Shown here one piece after another: positions 19,020 through 29,621 of a DNA stretch of 64,000 nt. Source of the stretch: an uncultured Alphaproteobacteria bacterium. GTDB taxonomy: Bacteria; Pseudomonadota; Alphaproteobacteria; Rs-D84. Within the stretch, counting starts at the first letter, position 1; every line of letters begins with the position of its first letter. Location of the stretch: NCBI GenBank assembly GCA_944389535.1, contig CALXMS010000005.1, positions 27,687 to 91,686 on the forward strand, written 5' to 3'. Under the pieces are notes generated by a model. It saw only the letters and a program-made list of their open reading frames with translations. It did not search any database and was not told the origin of the DNA. Position numbers and translations under genes: made by a program.

Positions 19020-19310
19020 ATGAAACTTTTACAACAATATCGCATTTATAAAGTATTAAAAACTAACGCAAAACATATCATTACGGGGAATTACTATAAC
19101 AGCGTAACATTTGAAGCAAAGGTAAATGATATACTAGTGTCCGCAGAAAAATGTTATCCTGATTATGACGGTGAAAGATATTCAAAATATTCTTTAAGTA
19201 TATATAATACGAACAATGGTTCTTTAGCTAAATATAGAGGGATTTTTGCGCAAGTTGTTTATAATTTATTAAAACACAAATACGGAAAAACAAATGCTAT
19301 TAGTCATTAA
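19020..19310 (+). CDS. Hypothetical protein
   Basis: A 96-residue basic protein, Tyr/Lys-rich, with a short helical ending. GGAG precedes the ATG by about 8 bases. It starts 28 bases after the lon-like gene and overlaps tsaB by 17 bases, so it lies in one operon with both. No family recognised. Confidence 0.65.
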   Translation: MKLLQQYRIYKVLKTNAKHIITGNYYNSVTFEAKVNDILVSAEKCYPDYDGERYSKYSLSIYNTNNGSLAKYRGIFAQVVYNLLKHKYGKTNAISH

Positions 19311-19839
19311 TACTGCTAATGATGGTTTAGATTTTTTATTAGAGCAAAAAGTAAAGCATATAGATGTAGAAAAGCAATCTATTGCTTTACCACTTGAAAC
19401 CGAAAAATTCTTAAACGAAAACGACATTAAATGGTCTGATTTAACAGCGGTTGGCGTTGTTGTTGGTCCAGGTAGTTTTACGGGTATTCGTCTTGGTATA
19501 GCATATGCAAAAGGTCTTGGTTTAGGTTTGAATATACCCGTTGTTCCCATAAACGCTTTTGAATTATATTTGCAGGAATTCCCAGACGCTTTTGTGGCAA
19601 TAGATTCGGGGCGCGGTGATTTCTTTGTGGCAGCAAACGGATTAGAACCATGCACCATGTCAATTGAAGATGTAGAAGTTAAACAGATGCAATGGGCTCG
19701 TACCGTTGGGCATAAACCTTTTGATCTACGTAACGCTTTACCTATAGTTCAAGAAAAACTATCTAAAAGCATTATAGATCCAGTAGTTCCGATGTATCTT
19801 CGACCAAGTTATGCAGAACAAAATAAAAATGTTAAATGA
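19294..19839 (+). CDS. tsaB: TsaB, tRNA t6A biosynthesis partner of TsaD
   Basis: Together with TsaD and TsaE makes N6-threonylcarbamoyladenosine at position 37 of ANN-decoding tRNAs. The 181-residue protein has the ASKHA-fold core: MLLVINTAND, GVVVGPGSFTGIRLGIAYAKGLGLGLNIP, and AIDSGRGDFFVA. The length is slightly short of the usual 210-230. It overlaps the rimI gene. Confidence 0.92.
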   Translation: MLLVINTANDGLDFLLEQKVKHIDVEKQSIALPLETEKFLNENDIKWSDLTAVGVVVGPGSFTGIRLGIAYAKGLGLGLNIPVVPINAFELYLQEFPDAFVAIDSGRGDFFVAANGLEPCTMSIEDVEVKQMQWARTVGHKPFDLRNALPIVQEKLSKSIIDPVVPMYLRPSYAEQNKNVK

Positions 19840-20215
19840 TATAGCCAATCTTCATAAACTTTGTTTTCCGCACAAACCGTGGTCTACAAAAGACTTCACA
19901 GACTTAAAAACGTCTGGTTGCGATATCATTGCCAGTCAAAATGGTTTTGTGGTTTGGCGCGTTGTCGCGGATGAGGCGGAAATAATAACAATAGGCGTAC
20001 ACCCAGATGCTCGTGGGAACGGTATTGCAAGTGCTATGTTAACCTTAGTAGAAAATGACGTAAAAAAGCGCGGCGTTAAAAAGATTTTTTTAGAGGTTGC
20101 AGAAACTAATACCCCTGCGCTTAACCTTTATAAATCTAATGATTATAATAAAGTCGGTATTCGCCCGAAATACTATGATGGCATAGACGCAATCCTGATG
20201 GAGAAGCAATTATGA
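19829..20215 (+). CDS. rimI: GNAT N-acetyltransferase, RimI-like
   Basis: A 128-residue GNAT-fold protein (start ATG 19829; the frame opens at 19811). It contains ITIGVHPDARGNGIASAMLTLVE, the acetyl-CoA-binding R/Q-x-x-G-x-G/A segment, and FLEVAETNTPALNLYKSNDY, the motif B region of RimI. RimI acetylates the N-terminal alanine of ribosomal protein S18. The tsaB-rimI overlap is the usual gene pair. Specificity is inference. Confidence 0.88.
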   Translation: MLNDIANLHKLCFPHKPWSTKDFTDLKTSGCDIIASQNGFVVWRVVADEAEIITIGVHPDARGNGIASAMLTLVENDVKKRGVKKIFLEVAETNTPALNLYKSNDYNKVGIRPKYYDGIDAILMEKQL

Positions 20216-21303
20216 CAGAAAAAAAATATGTTTTAAGTAACGCAACCATAATACAAAGAATACCTAAAAGTGAAACCAATCCATATGGTTATATTCCAAC
20301 AGAGGTTGTACCATTTGACAAACCAACCATGGCAGTTTTTGGCGGCGACTTAACGCAAACAGAAAGAAACGCTAATTATTATGCAAAGCAAATAGAAGAA
20401 CTATTAAAAGAAAGCGGTATCAGTAACATAAATATTTACTCTATCGCTTATAATTTTGGTTCGGGACGTTCAAAACTTGAACGTGCTGAAATGTTTCGTT
20501 CTGCAGGTCGCAGAATTAAAGAAGAACGTATTTTACCAGAAGCAAAAAAAAGACTAGATTTGATACAAAAATCAATGAAGGATAACGAACCCGTTCCTAA
20601 TTACATTAAACAATTATATAAAATATTTTTATATCCAAGAATTTCTGATGAAAATAACAAACCTTTAAATATAAATGATGCTGTTTTCAGAATTAGAAAA
20701 ATTAAATTTTATGCTCACTGTCAGGGTGCCGCTGCATTATGGCAAATGTCAAATTATATGTATGATGAAATGTTGCGCATGGGATACGAAAAAAAGAATA
20801 TAGAAAAAATTCAAAAAGAATTGTTGGTAATTCAACATAGTCCTCTTGCACCGTTGAACAAACAAAAATTTATGACTATTTCATTTGCATCTGCAAATGA
20901 TACAATGATGCAAGACCATAACAACCAATTTGCAGATTGGTTTAACGACAATTATCAAGACATTATTCCATGTTATTTCGGGCCTAAACACGGTAACATT
21001 TTTATTGCGACAAATTTATACACTAATTCTTTTAAAGAACACGATAATAGATGTATCGTGCCTTCAGAAGAAATTAGTTGCCCATTAACAACAGAAGGCA
21101 AAATAATATTTACGGCCGAACGTAACGCCTTAATTAGATCCGCATTAAAGGCCATTGATGAAACACCTATAAAATCCGTCGCAGAACTAACCGATGGTAA
21201 CGGGGTAAATTTCAAACGGCTAAAAAAGAATGGTGATGCTGTTTATTCTGTTATGCTGAACGATTTACATCTACAAAATTTATCACACGATCATCAAAAA
21301 TAA
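20212..21303 (+). CDS. Conserved-looking hypothetical protein (hydrolase-like)
   Basis: The 363-residue protein starts 4 bases inside rimI. It contains AVFGGDLTQTERNANYYAKQ and FYAHCQGAAALWQM, which resembles an alpha/beta-hydrolase nucleophile elbow with the pattern HCQG. A nucleophilic Ser is missing at the expected position, so this is only a resemblance. A His/Asp-rich later part (MQDHNNQFADWF, FGPKHGN) could supply other catalytic residues. No family can be named. The 3' end overlaps the helicase gene on the other strand by 53 bases. Confidence 0.65.
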   Translation: MTEKKYVLSNATIIQRIPKSETNPYGYIPTEVVPFDKPTMAVFGGDLTQTERNANYYAKQIEELLKESGISNINIYSIAYNFGSGRSKLERAEMFRSAGRRIKEERILPEAKKRLDLIQKSMKDNEPVPNYIKQLYKIFLYPRISDENNKPLNINDAVFRIRKIKFYAHCQGAAALWQMSNYMYDEMLRMGYEKKNIEKIQKELLVIQHSPLAPLNKQKFMTISFASANDTMMQDHNNQFADWFNDNYQDIIPCYFGPKHGNIFIATNLYTNSFKEHDNRCIVPSEEISCPLTTEGKIIFTAERNALIRSALKAIDETPIKSVAELTDGNGVNFKRLKKNGDAVYSVMLNDLHLQNLSHDHQK

Positions 21304-22531
21304 TATCTTTCGGTTTTAACGGTGCCACTACGTGCATATCATACGCGTTACGAGTTCGAGATAAAGCAACGTAAGTCTGCCCGTGAGTAAACGCACCACG
21401 TGATATATCAACGATTACATTATCTAATGTCTTACCCTGCGCTTTGTGTATGGTCATCGCATAACCAAGATTTAATGGGAATTGCTTAAAACTGCCAACT
21501 TCTTGTTCTTGCAATCTATCATTTTCATCACGAATATATTCTATCTTCTGCCAAGTTTCTGGTTTTACCGACACAATATCCCTGGATTTATTAAACAATT
21601 CAACAACGATCTCTCTTGCCGATAAATTACGTATTATTCCCATAGAACCGTTATACCACTTATCTCCATTTTTTACAAAAACGACTAAAGCACCTATTTT
21701 TAAAGTCAAATTCATAGGGGCAGGAACATCACGCTCTTGAAAAGAACCCGTTAATTCCCCAGTATAACTTACTTCTGGAGCTTGTATCTGCGCCAAACGA
21801 GATGAATTTATACGTTCGGCGACCGCACGAAAAGGCGTTATTATAACGGCGTTTTCCAAACGTGACTTGTCGACAAACTTACAACCATTAAAAAAATCTA
21901 ACGCACTTAAATCATTGTTACGTAATTTTCTTAAATTTTCTAATAAGGTTTTATCACTTTGTCTATAAACCAAATCAAAATCATACCTTAAAAAATCCGC
22001 GCGTTTATATGCATTACTATCAAAAAAATACGCATTATCATGCTCATAGGCCATACGATAATAATCCATTGCTTCACGAGTTATTACAGGCGGCAGTTGA
22101 AACAAATCACCAATGGCAACGACCTGAAGCCCACCAAAAGGCTCATTATTACGACGCGCCGTCCTGGCCAATATATCTACAGCATCTAGCAAATCCGGTG
22201 CCACCATAGAAATTTCATCTATTATCAGAACATCTGCCGCATTTAATATATTCCTTGGTTTCGCCTTTAATTTTAATAATTCGGGCATTATAAAATCTCG
22301 CGGTTGAATCTGAAACAAAGAATGTATGGTTTGCCCGCCAACGTTCAGCGCAGAGACTGCCGTGGGACAAGCACATATAATCCGCTTTTTTGACGCGCTT
22401 TTTAAATAATTTACAAAAGTTGACTTCCCTGTACCTGCCTGCCCTAAAATTAATACATTAGAGTTAGTATTTTCTATTACATCAAATGCTTTTTTCTGAA
22501 TATTACTTAAAATACTTACTAATTCCGCCAT
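21251..22531 (-). CDS. PIF1/RecD-like ATP-dependent helicase
   Basis: Superfamily 1B DNA helicase in 426 residues. Walker A GQAGTGKSTF is near residue 31, Walker B LIIDEISMV near 105, the sensor GDLFQLPPV near 145. The late SF1 motif (LGYAMTIHKAQGKTLDNVIVD, then YVALSRTRN) is the UvrD_C_2 segment. COG0507-like proteins process DNA ends or help replication. Convergent overlap with the preceding gene. No signal peptide or fused nuclease. Confidence 0.9.
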   Translation of the reverse strand: MAELVSILSNIQKKAFDVIENTNSNVLILGQAGTGKSTFVNYLKSASKKRIICACPTAVSALNVGGQTIHSLFQIQPRDFIMPELLKLKAKPRNILNAADVLIIDEISMVAPDLLDAVDILARTARRNNEPFGGLQVVAIGDLFQLPPVITREAMDYYRMAYEHDNAYFFDSNAYKRADFLRYDFDLVYRQSDKTLLENLRKLRNNDLSALDFFNGCKFVDKSRLENAVIITPFRAVAERINSSRLAQIQAPEVSYTGELTGSFQERDVPAPMNLTLKIGALVVFVKNGDKWYNGSMGIIRNLSAREIVVELFNKSRDIVSVKPETWQKIEYIRDENDRLQEQEVGSFKQFPLNLGYAMTIHKAQGKTLDNVIVDISRGAFTHGQTYVALSRTRNAYDMHVVAPLKPKDIIFDDRVINFVDVNRSA

Positions 22532-22623
22532 GGGTAGTATTTTTACATAGGATTAAATAAAAATAAAGCATATAAATAAAAATTTCTTGCAACTAAAATG
22601 AAATAGTATATAATTGCGTCCGT

Positions 22624-22700
22624 GGGTTAGTAGCTCAGTTGGTTAGAGCGGAGCGCTCATAACGCTTTGGTCGTGGGTTCAAGTCCTACCTAACCCACCA
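22624..22700 (+). tRNA. tRNA with anticodon CAT (tRNA-Ile2 or elongator tRNA-Met)
   Basis: 77 nt with acceptor GGGTTAG paired to CTAACCC, discriminator A and encoded CCA. The anticodon loop is CTCATAA. The TTGGTCG...GGTTCAAGTCC right half resembles lysidine-modified tRNA-Ile(CAT), but the elongator Met cannot be excluded by eye. Confidence 0.9.
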
Positions 22701-22710
22701 CAAATTAATA

Positions 22711-22732
22711 CACGCCGATGGCGTGTTTTTTT
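22711..22732 (+). terminator. Terminator of the CAT tRNA
   Basis: CACGCC-GAT-GGCGTG followed by eight T. Confidence 0.85.
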
Positions 22733-22822
22733 ACTTTAATTATATAATTATATTTAGAATTATTTTTCTCTTGCGCGATATACACGATTTTTTCTAGAAT
22801 AAGATATAAAAGAGAGGAAGTT

Positions 22823-25800
22823 ATGGGAAAAAGTCGCGTTTTTCTGCGGATTTTTGCATCTTTATTTATTACGTTTTTTGCGACAAATGTATTCGCTGCT
22901 GGTTATACTTGCCCTACATATAAAAAATATACCAGTTGTAATGCTGGTTACTATATGACAGCCAGTTCTTCATCATCGGCCTGTAATACTACGCCTGCTG
23001 CTGGTAATGCGTGTCGTCCGTGTTCTACTATGGGATCTAATTATACCTGTTCTGGTGGTACAGCCTGCCCAACATTAAATACAGTTACAATAACATATAA
23101 TTTAAATGGTGGTTCTGGAACTACGCCTAATGCAAAACAATGTAACGTTGGTTCTTCTTGTTCTTTACAATCTGGTGCGACAACATCTTTCTATCGTGCT
23201 GGTTATGTATTTGCGGGTTGGTCGACTACAAGCACCGCAACGACTGGTTCTACATCGATGACGTTTACCGCTGCAGATACGGTATATGCAGTTTGGACAA
23301 AGTGCGCTGCTGGAACATATAAGGGTGGCAGTGGTACTCAGGCAAGTGCAGCTTGTTCTACCTGTCCATCGGGTTATCCGAACAGCGCAGAAGCATCGAC
23401 GGCGATAACTCAGTGTTATAGTAATACCAAATCTCGTGCGTGGACGGGCAGTCAGGTAAATGGCAGTGTACCGACAAACTGTGCAAGCGTAAAGACTTGG
23501 GGAAGTTGTTCTAAACCTGCATGCGATTATGTAGCATATTCTAATAGTGCTGGTACAGGCGATGGGACAATAAAGAGCGGGTGTTCAACAAATAGCGCAT
23601 CTTGTACAAAACCTGTTGTTGCGGTTACAGCAAAAGCCGGATATTACGATAACGGTACTACGTGTGCTGCGTGTTCTGGATTGGCAAGTGGTTTTTATCC
23701 AAATTCTGCTGAAGGAAATGAAGGGGGCGCATCAGCATGTTATACGAATAGTCTAAGTGGTAAATACGTAGCATCGGCAAATGCAACAAGTGCAACGGCT
23801 TGCGCAAACTGGACATATAAGGGTGCTCATACAGTAAACTATGGCAGTACATCAAGTTGTTACAACTGTTTAGCAGTAGAGTCAGGTTGGACTAAGGCCA
23901 GTGGCACAGGATGGACAACCTATGCATCATGTAAAGAAACAAAGACCGGCTCAGCAATAAGTAGCTATTGTGATGCCGGTGTTCTGACAAAAACACAATC
24001 TAGTGCAAGTGCATGGGGAACGTCAGCAATAACTACAAACCTAAGTGCAAAATCAGGTGCTTATGTAAGTGGTCAAACTTGTTTAAACTGTACACAAGGT
24101 AGTTATTGTACGGGTGGTACAGCGGCAGCTATTAAATGTGCAGCCGGTTCTTATAGTGGTGCCGGTGCAAGTGCATGTACACCGTGCCAAAGTGGTAAAA
24201 CAACCTCTACAACAGGGCAAACCAGTTGTAATGCCACGTGCAGTAATGCGGCTAACGTAAGTACATGGTCTAATGCAACTTGGGCTGCAAATACTGTAAC
24301 TAATCTTTGTACAATATCTACATGTTCTTCGGGTTATACAAAAAATAGTAATGCTTGCGTTGCTTCTAATTATACCATCACTTATAAAAACGGTGGTGGC
24401 ACAGGGTCTGATGTAACACAAAGCGTTACTTATAACACAAAATTTACAACGAAAGCCTCCAATACATTTACTCGTCCTGGATATAACTTCAGCAGTTGGG
24501 GCGGCTCTTATCCTAATCCGAGCAGCGATTACACGTATACCACCGCGGGCAATACTACATTAACTGCCCAATGGAGTGCTTGTGCCAATAACCCAACAGC
24601 ACCGGGAACATGTAATTGTGGTGACACACAATTCCCGAATGGTTCAGGATGTGAAGCGTGCTCTAAGTCATGTTCTGGCGTTACTGGTTTTACATTAGGT
24701 ACATATGACGTTTGCAAAAGCCAGACAAATAATCAATGCTATCGTAATTGCACGACATCTGATGTGGCAAATTCAAGCGCAGTTAGCGGTACTGTAACCA
24801 AAGGTGGCACCGTTTCATGTAAGGCGACGTCTTGTAAAGCGAATTTCTACTTATCTGGCAGCGGATGTGCAGCTTGCGTACCAAATGCAACCTGTCCAGG
24901 GGAAGACGAACCTTTTACATGTAATACTGGATATCATTTATCAAATGACGGTACTAGTTGCGAACCAAATGAATATTCTATTACACTGAAAAAGAATGGC
25001 GGTACAGGAACAATAAACGGTTCAACAGGGACTAATGACGCCGTACAAACATGTAAGCATGGCGAATTATGCAATCTTCCTTCCAGTGGGTTAACTCGCA
25101 CAGGTTATGCTTTCACAGGTTGGGGCACATCATCTTCTTGTACCAGCGGCGTATTCCAACGTACATTTACGTCTGCAACGACTTTATATGCTTGCTGGTC
25201 ACAGCAAACAACGACTTGTCAATCTGGTAAATACTATAATGGTTCTGAACATGTTACATGCCCTGCTGGTATGTTCTGTCCAGGAACTGGTTCTACAAAT
25301 ATAGGTTCTGCAGGTTGTGCTCAAGATTGTCCTGGCTCTGGTACCTCTGATGCGGGTGCAACATCACAAACGCAATGTTACATATCATGTTCTGGGAAAA
25401 CGATAACTGGGGGAAAACTAACTGCAGATTCTTCTAAATCTAATTACAACGGTTCAACTTATCCTGCTTGTACGTACACAGCGAACTGTAATGAAGGTTA
25501 TCTTGCTTCAGGTAACGGTACATCTGCTGCAACGTGTACCAAGTGCCAAAACGGAGTTGTTTGCCCAGGTGGGACAAGCCAATCACAACCATCACAATGT
25601 CCTGCAGGATCATACTGTGAAGCCGGCATTGCTAAAACATGTCCAAGCGGCGGTACATCTGATGCGGGTGCCGGCGCAGCAACCGACTGTTATAAAGTAT
25701 GCCAAGATAATTCTATTACAGGTGGAACACAAGAAGCAATTAATGAGAAAGTAAAGTGGACTGGTTCCGCGTATCCGTCATGTACGTATAATGCAAATTG

Positions 25801-28800
25801 TAATCCTGGCTATGTTGCATCTGGGAACGGAACGACCACGGCCAAATGTACACAATGCCAAAATGGTGTCGTTTGCCCAGGAGGAACAAGTCAAGCAGAA
25901 CCAGAATTATGTCCCGTAGGTTCATACTGCATAGCAGGTATTTCCCATTCTTGTCCTGCTGGTGGCACATCTGCAGCTGGTGCGGTTTCCAAAAACGACT
26001 GTTACAAAGTTTGTAGTCCAACCTTATCCATCACAAATGGGCAAGGTATATCAACCGGTAACGCATATTATAACGGCTCAGAATATCCTGCGTGTCAATA
26101 TCGTGCAGAATGTAATGACGACTACATAGCTCAGAACAGCCCAAGCGCAAACCCAAGCTGTATATGGGCAGATCCAGATGCATGTCCAATTGGTTTCTAT
26201 TGCCCGCCAGACAGCCCCGCACCAATTCAATGCCCAGATGGCGGAACTTCTGATATTGGTTCTACAAACATTACACAGTGTTATAAAATATTTGACGATT
26301 ACGAAGGGTTCCAAAACGGTGTTGCGTCGGCAAAATGTTTCTATCAAAATACTACTACTCTTTATGATGCATGTAGTATACTTGAAGTTAAAAGCTGTAT
26401 CGCCGGTTATTGGTATGCGCAACAAAATGCGTTCCTATGCAGTGAAATATCAAGTGGTTATTATAGCCCTGCAGGACAAATAACTCGAACGGCATGCCCT
26501 GTAGACCCAAGTGGTGGTCAAGTTGGCTCCTTGGAAAAAGCGGATAGTTATACAGACTGTTACAAAACTTGCTCATTAAACGTATCTAATTCAACGTCTG
26601 TTGCGGCAAAAGATAACGAAGTTTATGGTATAACTGAAGATACTTATGCTGCGTGTTCTTTCGCTGTAACGTGTGAAACTGGGTATACAGTTCAAAATAA
26701 CAACACTGCAAATCCGTCATGTAAAGCAAACACTTATACAATTACGCTTGATAAAAACGGTGGTACCGGTTCAACTCAAACAAGCATACAATGTACGTTT
26801 GACAGTGGCAGCTGTACTTTACCTGCAGTTACAGGGTTATCAAGACCAGGTTATACTGTACAAGCCAAATGGTGCTCCGACAAAAATGGTAATGGTCCAT
26901 GCTATTACGCAGGTCAATCAACAGCCACAAATATATCTGAAACTGGTAAAGATGTAACTTTATACGCAGTATGGTTGCCTAATATATACAAGATTACGTT
27001 GGATCATCAAAATGCAAATATAAGTGGTGCCCCAAGCGTAGTATATTTAAAGTATGCGAATGGCTGGTATAGTGATGACAGTGCTACAACCCCCATATCT
27101 AAACTAACAACGCTGCCGGAAAAAACAGGTTACGACTTTGCTGGTTATTACAACAGTACTCAGGCTGGTGGTATTCAGATTACTTCTGCGAGTGGTGTAT
27201 TTCAAACATCAGCAAATGCCCTAACCTTTACAACAAAAGATGCCAGCATATATGCAAAATGGTCAGCAGGTATGACATCGTGCGCTGCGGGGACTTATTA
27301 TACTGGCACCGGATCCTTGTGCCAAGCATGCTCTGCCAATCATTATTGTCCTGGCGGAACTTTTGCAACAGACGTCGGAACACCAGAAGGTTTAAATGCA
27401 TGTCCAGAACAAGGGGCTTCGCCTTCAAACTCAACATCCATAACACAGTGTTATAAAACGAAGTTAGCTTATACTGCCTCACATGGTTCAGGAACACAAA
27501 CTTGTAACTATGATGACGATACAAAGTCTTATAACGCAAATTGCACAAACAAAGTTATAAATATATGTGACTCTGGTTATTATCTAGCAGATTCGGGGGC
27601 AACGACCCCAGATTGTGAACCAGTTGGCAAGGGATATTATAGTGAAGGCACAGATACAACACGTATGCAATGTCCTAATAACGGCGATACAGAGTCTGCC
27701 ACATCCACTATGATACAACAATGCTTTAAGACAGGATTGTCGTATTCGGCGACTTACGGTTCCGGAACACAGCGCTGCTTCTATTCTAGCGGAACTGGTA
27801 CGTCCGCAATATATCAACGAGACTGTGATACTAAAGTGATAACAAGTTGTCGCGGTGGTTATTGGCTGGCAAATAGCAATGATATAGATTGTGTAGAAGT
27901 AGGACAAAACTATTATAGCGTTTCCAATGACACACAGCGACACGCCTGCCCTGCCAACGGTAAAACGAACGGCACAACATCAGATGATATATTGCTGTGT
28001 TACAAAGATGGTTTGCCATATACAGAGGCGCTACATGGAACAGGTGAATATCTGTGTTATTATACAAGTGGCACAGGTGACAGCGCTATTTATTCATCAA
28101 GCTGTAACTTACCAACAATAACAAGTTGTGACGCTGGATATTATTACGATCACTTAACGTTGGCGACAGATTGTATAGAAGCAGAGAAAGGTTACTATAG
28201 TCCAGTAATGGATATAAACCGTTATCAATGTGCGTTTGGCGGAACAACGAAAACAACAACTAGTGAATCTTCCGCAGAATGTTATCGTGATGATATGATG
28301 TGCAGAGTAACAAACGGCTCTGGCGAACAAACCTGTAATTATAACGAAATAGATGGTGATTATACATTAGATTGTCAGACATGTTACGTAACTGAATGCG
28401 ACGAAGGTTTCTCTCAGGTAGGCAATACCTGCATAACCTGTCCGGCTGATAACGTATGTACAGACGGTAAACAACAAACATGTGCATCTTTAACTGGTGG
28501 TTTATACACCAAGTCCGACCCAGGAACAACTGATGTATCTATGTGTTATACAAGCTGTGCATTGGAAGAAAATGCCGCGGCAATGGACGGACGCGATTAT
28601 TATACAGCCCCAGACACATGTACAATAAGACGTTGCATGCCGGCTTATACGTTAAACGAAGGTCAGTGCGACATATGCCCAGCAGGAAGTTTTTGTGATG
28701 GAACAATTGATCCGATAAATCCGGGAGATGACATAACATCTTGTGATTCATTAAAAACAGGTGAATGGTCTATGTCTTTACCGGGTTCAAAAGACGCAAC

Positions 28801-29617
28801 ACAATGTTACGCTGAATGTAAGCAACGTAAAATTGAGAACGGTACAGCATTGCCCGTTAACGACACAGAATTCTATCCGACGGCATGTAAATTCACAGGT
28901 ATATCAGATACAGGCAACCCATGCGATATAATTGACGATGTTTGCGTAGAAACATCTTGCAATGCAGGATATGAAATGAAAGACGGCAAATGCGTTCAGT
29001 GTTATCGCGAACATGCCATAGGGTACACAGAAGGAGGTATATGCCATGTATCAGAATGCGTGGCTGGATATCATCCGAACGGTGGCGACAAATGCGAACC
29101 TAATTTACAAGAATGTAGCGTACCCAATGCAGTATACGCAGAAAGAACTTGGGACTTTAAGAAAAACGCGTTCGGTCCATGCGTCATAAAGGAATGTGAA
29201 TCTGAGTTTCATCTATCTTCTAACGCATGCGTATCTGATGTACAACCATGTAACGTTGAAAACGGTGCAGGCTTTAAAGAATGGGATCCTAAGATCAAAG
29301 ATTGGGGTAAATGCATCGCCGTTTCTTGTAACCCAGGTTATACGAACGATCCATCAGAAACGAACGAACTTACCAAACAATGTGGTGAATGTAAGAATAA
29401 ATATAGTACTCTTGGGAAACTAGCGGTCAGCAGCTATGTTCAAGGATGTGAAATTGCATCTTGCATGTATCAGGGAGAGCTTTATACCCTTGAAAACAAC
29501 GAATGCATCCAAATTTGTCCGCTTGAAGAATATTCAGACGAAACAGGAACTAAAGTATGGGACGAAAGTAGAAAGAAGTGCGTTCGTACATGTAATGATG
29601 GTTACACAATGTGGTAA
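22823..29617 (+). CDS. Giant secreted Cys-rich protein with InlB-type beta-repeats
   Basis: The 2264-residue protein has a Sec signal (hydrophobic stretch ending FAAG). The mature chain is packed with Cys in CxxC/CPxG-type modules such as CPAGSYCEAG, CPSGGTSDAGA and TQCYK, resembling GCC2/GCC3 or TNFR-like disulfide repeats. Five InlB B-type repeats (GGTGxxxxx...YxFxGW...ltAxW) are at about residues 87-155, 515-581, 717-790, 1303-1382 and 1387-1478. No LPXTG, autotransporter barrel or C-terminal membrane helix is visible; it ends NDGYTMW. The ribosome site is GAGAGGAAG. The role is inferred: a surface or extracellular adhesin-like scaffold. The export and anchoring route are unknown. Confidence 0.88.
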   Translation: MGKSRVFLRIFASLFITFFATNVFAAGYTCPTYKKYTSCNAGYYMTASSSSSACNTTPAAGNACRPCSTMGSNYTCSGGTACPTLNTVTITYNLNGGSGTTPNAKQCNVGSSCSLQSGATTSFYRAGYVFAGWSTTSTATTGSTSMTFTAADTVYAVWTKCAAGTYKGGSGTQASAACSTCPSGYPNSAEASTAITQCYSNTKSRAWTGSQVNGSVPTNCASVKTWGSCSKPACDYVAYSNSAGTGDGTIKSGCSTNSASCTKPVVAVTAKAGYYDNGTTCAACSGLASGFYPNSAEGNEGGASACYTNSLSGKYVASANATSATACANWTYKGAHTVNYGSTSSCYNCLAVESGWTKASGTGWTTYASCKETKTGSAISSYCDAGVLTKTQSSASAWGTSAITTNLSAKSGAYVSGQTCLNCTQGSYCTGGTAAAIKCAAGSYSGAGASACTPCQSGKTTSTTGQTSCNATCSNAANVSTWSNATWAANTVTNLCTISTCSSGYTKNSNACVASNYTITYKNGGGTGSDVTQSVTYNTKFTTKASNTFTRPGYNFSSWGGSYPNPSSDYTYTTAGNTTLTAQWSACANNPTAPGTCNCGDTQFPNGSGCEACSKSCSGVTGFTLGTYDVCKSQTNNQCYRNCTTSDVANSSAVSGTVTKGGTVSCKATSCKANFYLSGSGCAACVPNATCPGEDEPFTCNTGYHLSNDGTSCEPNEYSITLKKNGGTGTINGSTGTNDAVQTCKHGELCNLPSSGLTRTGYAFTGWGTSSSCTSGVFQRTFTSATTLYACWSQQTTTCQSGKYYNGSEHVTCPAGMFCPGTGSTNIGSAGCAQDCPGSGTSDAGATSQTQCYISCSGKTITGGKLTADSSKSNYNGSTYPACTYTANCNEGYLASGNGTSAATCTKCQNGVVCPGGTSQSQPSQCPAGSYCEAGIAKTCPSGGTSDAGAGAATDCYKVCQDNSITGGTQEAINEKVKWTGSAYPSCTYNANCNPGYVASGNGTTTAKCTQCQNGVVCPGGTSQAEPELCPVGSYCIAGISHSCPAGGTSAAGAVSKNDCYKVCSPTLSITNGQGISTGNAYYNGSEYPACQYRAECNDDYIAQNSPSANPSCIWADPDACPIGFYCPPDSPAPIQCPDGGTSDIGSTNITQCYKIFDDYEGFQNGVASAKCFYQNTTTLYDACSILEVKSCIAGYWYAQQNAFLCSEISSGYYSPAGQITRTACPVDPSGGQVGSLEKADSYTDCYKTCSLNVSNSTSVAAKDNEVYGITEDTYAACSFAVTCETGYTVQNNNTANPSCKANTYTITLDKNGGTGSTQTSIQCTFDSGSCTLPAVTGLSRPGYTVQAKWCSDKNGNGPCYYAGQSTATNISETGKDVTLYAVWLPNIYKITLDHQNANISGAPSVVYLKYANGWYSDDSATTPISKLTTLPEKTGYDFAGYYNSTQAGGIQITSASGVFQTSANALTFTTKDASIYAKWSAGMTSCAAGTYYTGTGSLCQACSANHYCPGGTFATDVGTPEGLNACPEQGASPSNSTSITQCYKTKLAYTASHGSGTQTCNYDDDTKSYNANCTNKVINICDSGYYLADSGATTPDCEPVGKGYYSEGTDTTRMQCPNNGDTESATSTMIQQCFKTGLSYSATYGSGTQRCFYSSGTGTSAIYQRDCDTKVITSCRGGYWLANSNDIDCVEVGQNYYSVSNDTQRHACPANGKTNGTTSDDILLCYKDGLPYTEALHGTGEYLCYYTSGTGDSAIYSSSCNLPTITSCDAGYYYDHLTLATDCIEAEKGYYSPVMDINRYQCAFGGTTKTTTSESSAECYRDDMMCRVTNGSGEQTCNYNEIDGDYTLDCQTCYVTECDEGFSQVGNTCITCPADNVCTDGKQQTCASLTGGLYTKSDPGTTDVSMCYTSCALEENAAAMDGRDYYTAPDTCTIRRCMPAYTLNEGQCDICPAGSFCDGTIDPINPGDDITSCDSLKTGEWSMSLPGSKDATQCYAECKQRKIENGTALPVNDTEFYPTACKFTGISDTGNPCDIIDDVCVETSCNAGYEMKDGKCVQCYREHAIGYTEGGICHVSECVAGYHPNGGDKCEPNLQECSVPNAVYAERTWDFKKNAFGPCVIKECESEFHLSSNACVSDVQPCNVENGAGFKEWDPKIKDWGKCIAVSCNPGYTNDPSETNELTKQCGECKNKYSTLGKLAVSSYVQGCEIASCMYQGELYTLENNECIQICPLEEYSDETGTKVWDESRKKCVRTCNDGYTMW

Positions 29618-29621
29618 AAAA

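Noticed and set aside
18991..19020. Possible frameshift at the end of the Lon-like gene
   Set aside because: Downstream frames show no Lon peptidase sequence, and a new gene with its own ribosome site begins.
22624..22700. Initiator tRNA-Met
   Set aside because: The acceptor starts with a G-C-type paired first position and lacks the three G-C pairs at the anticodon stem base typical of initiators; elongator Met or Ile2 fits better.
24083..24421. Antisense Cys/Thr-rich ORF inside the giant gene
   Set aside because: The giant gene's skewed Thr/Cys/Ser codons create such open frames on all sides; no independent support.
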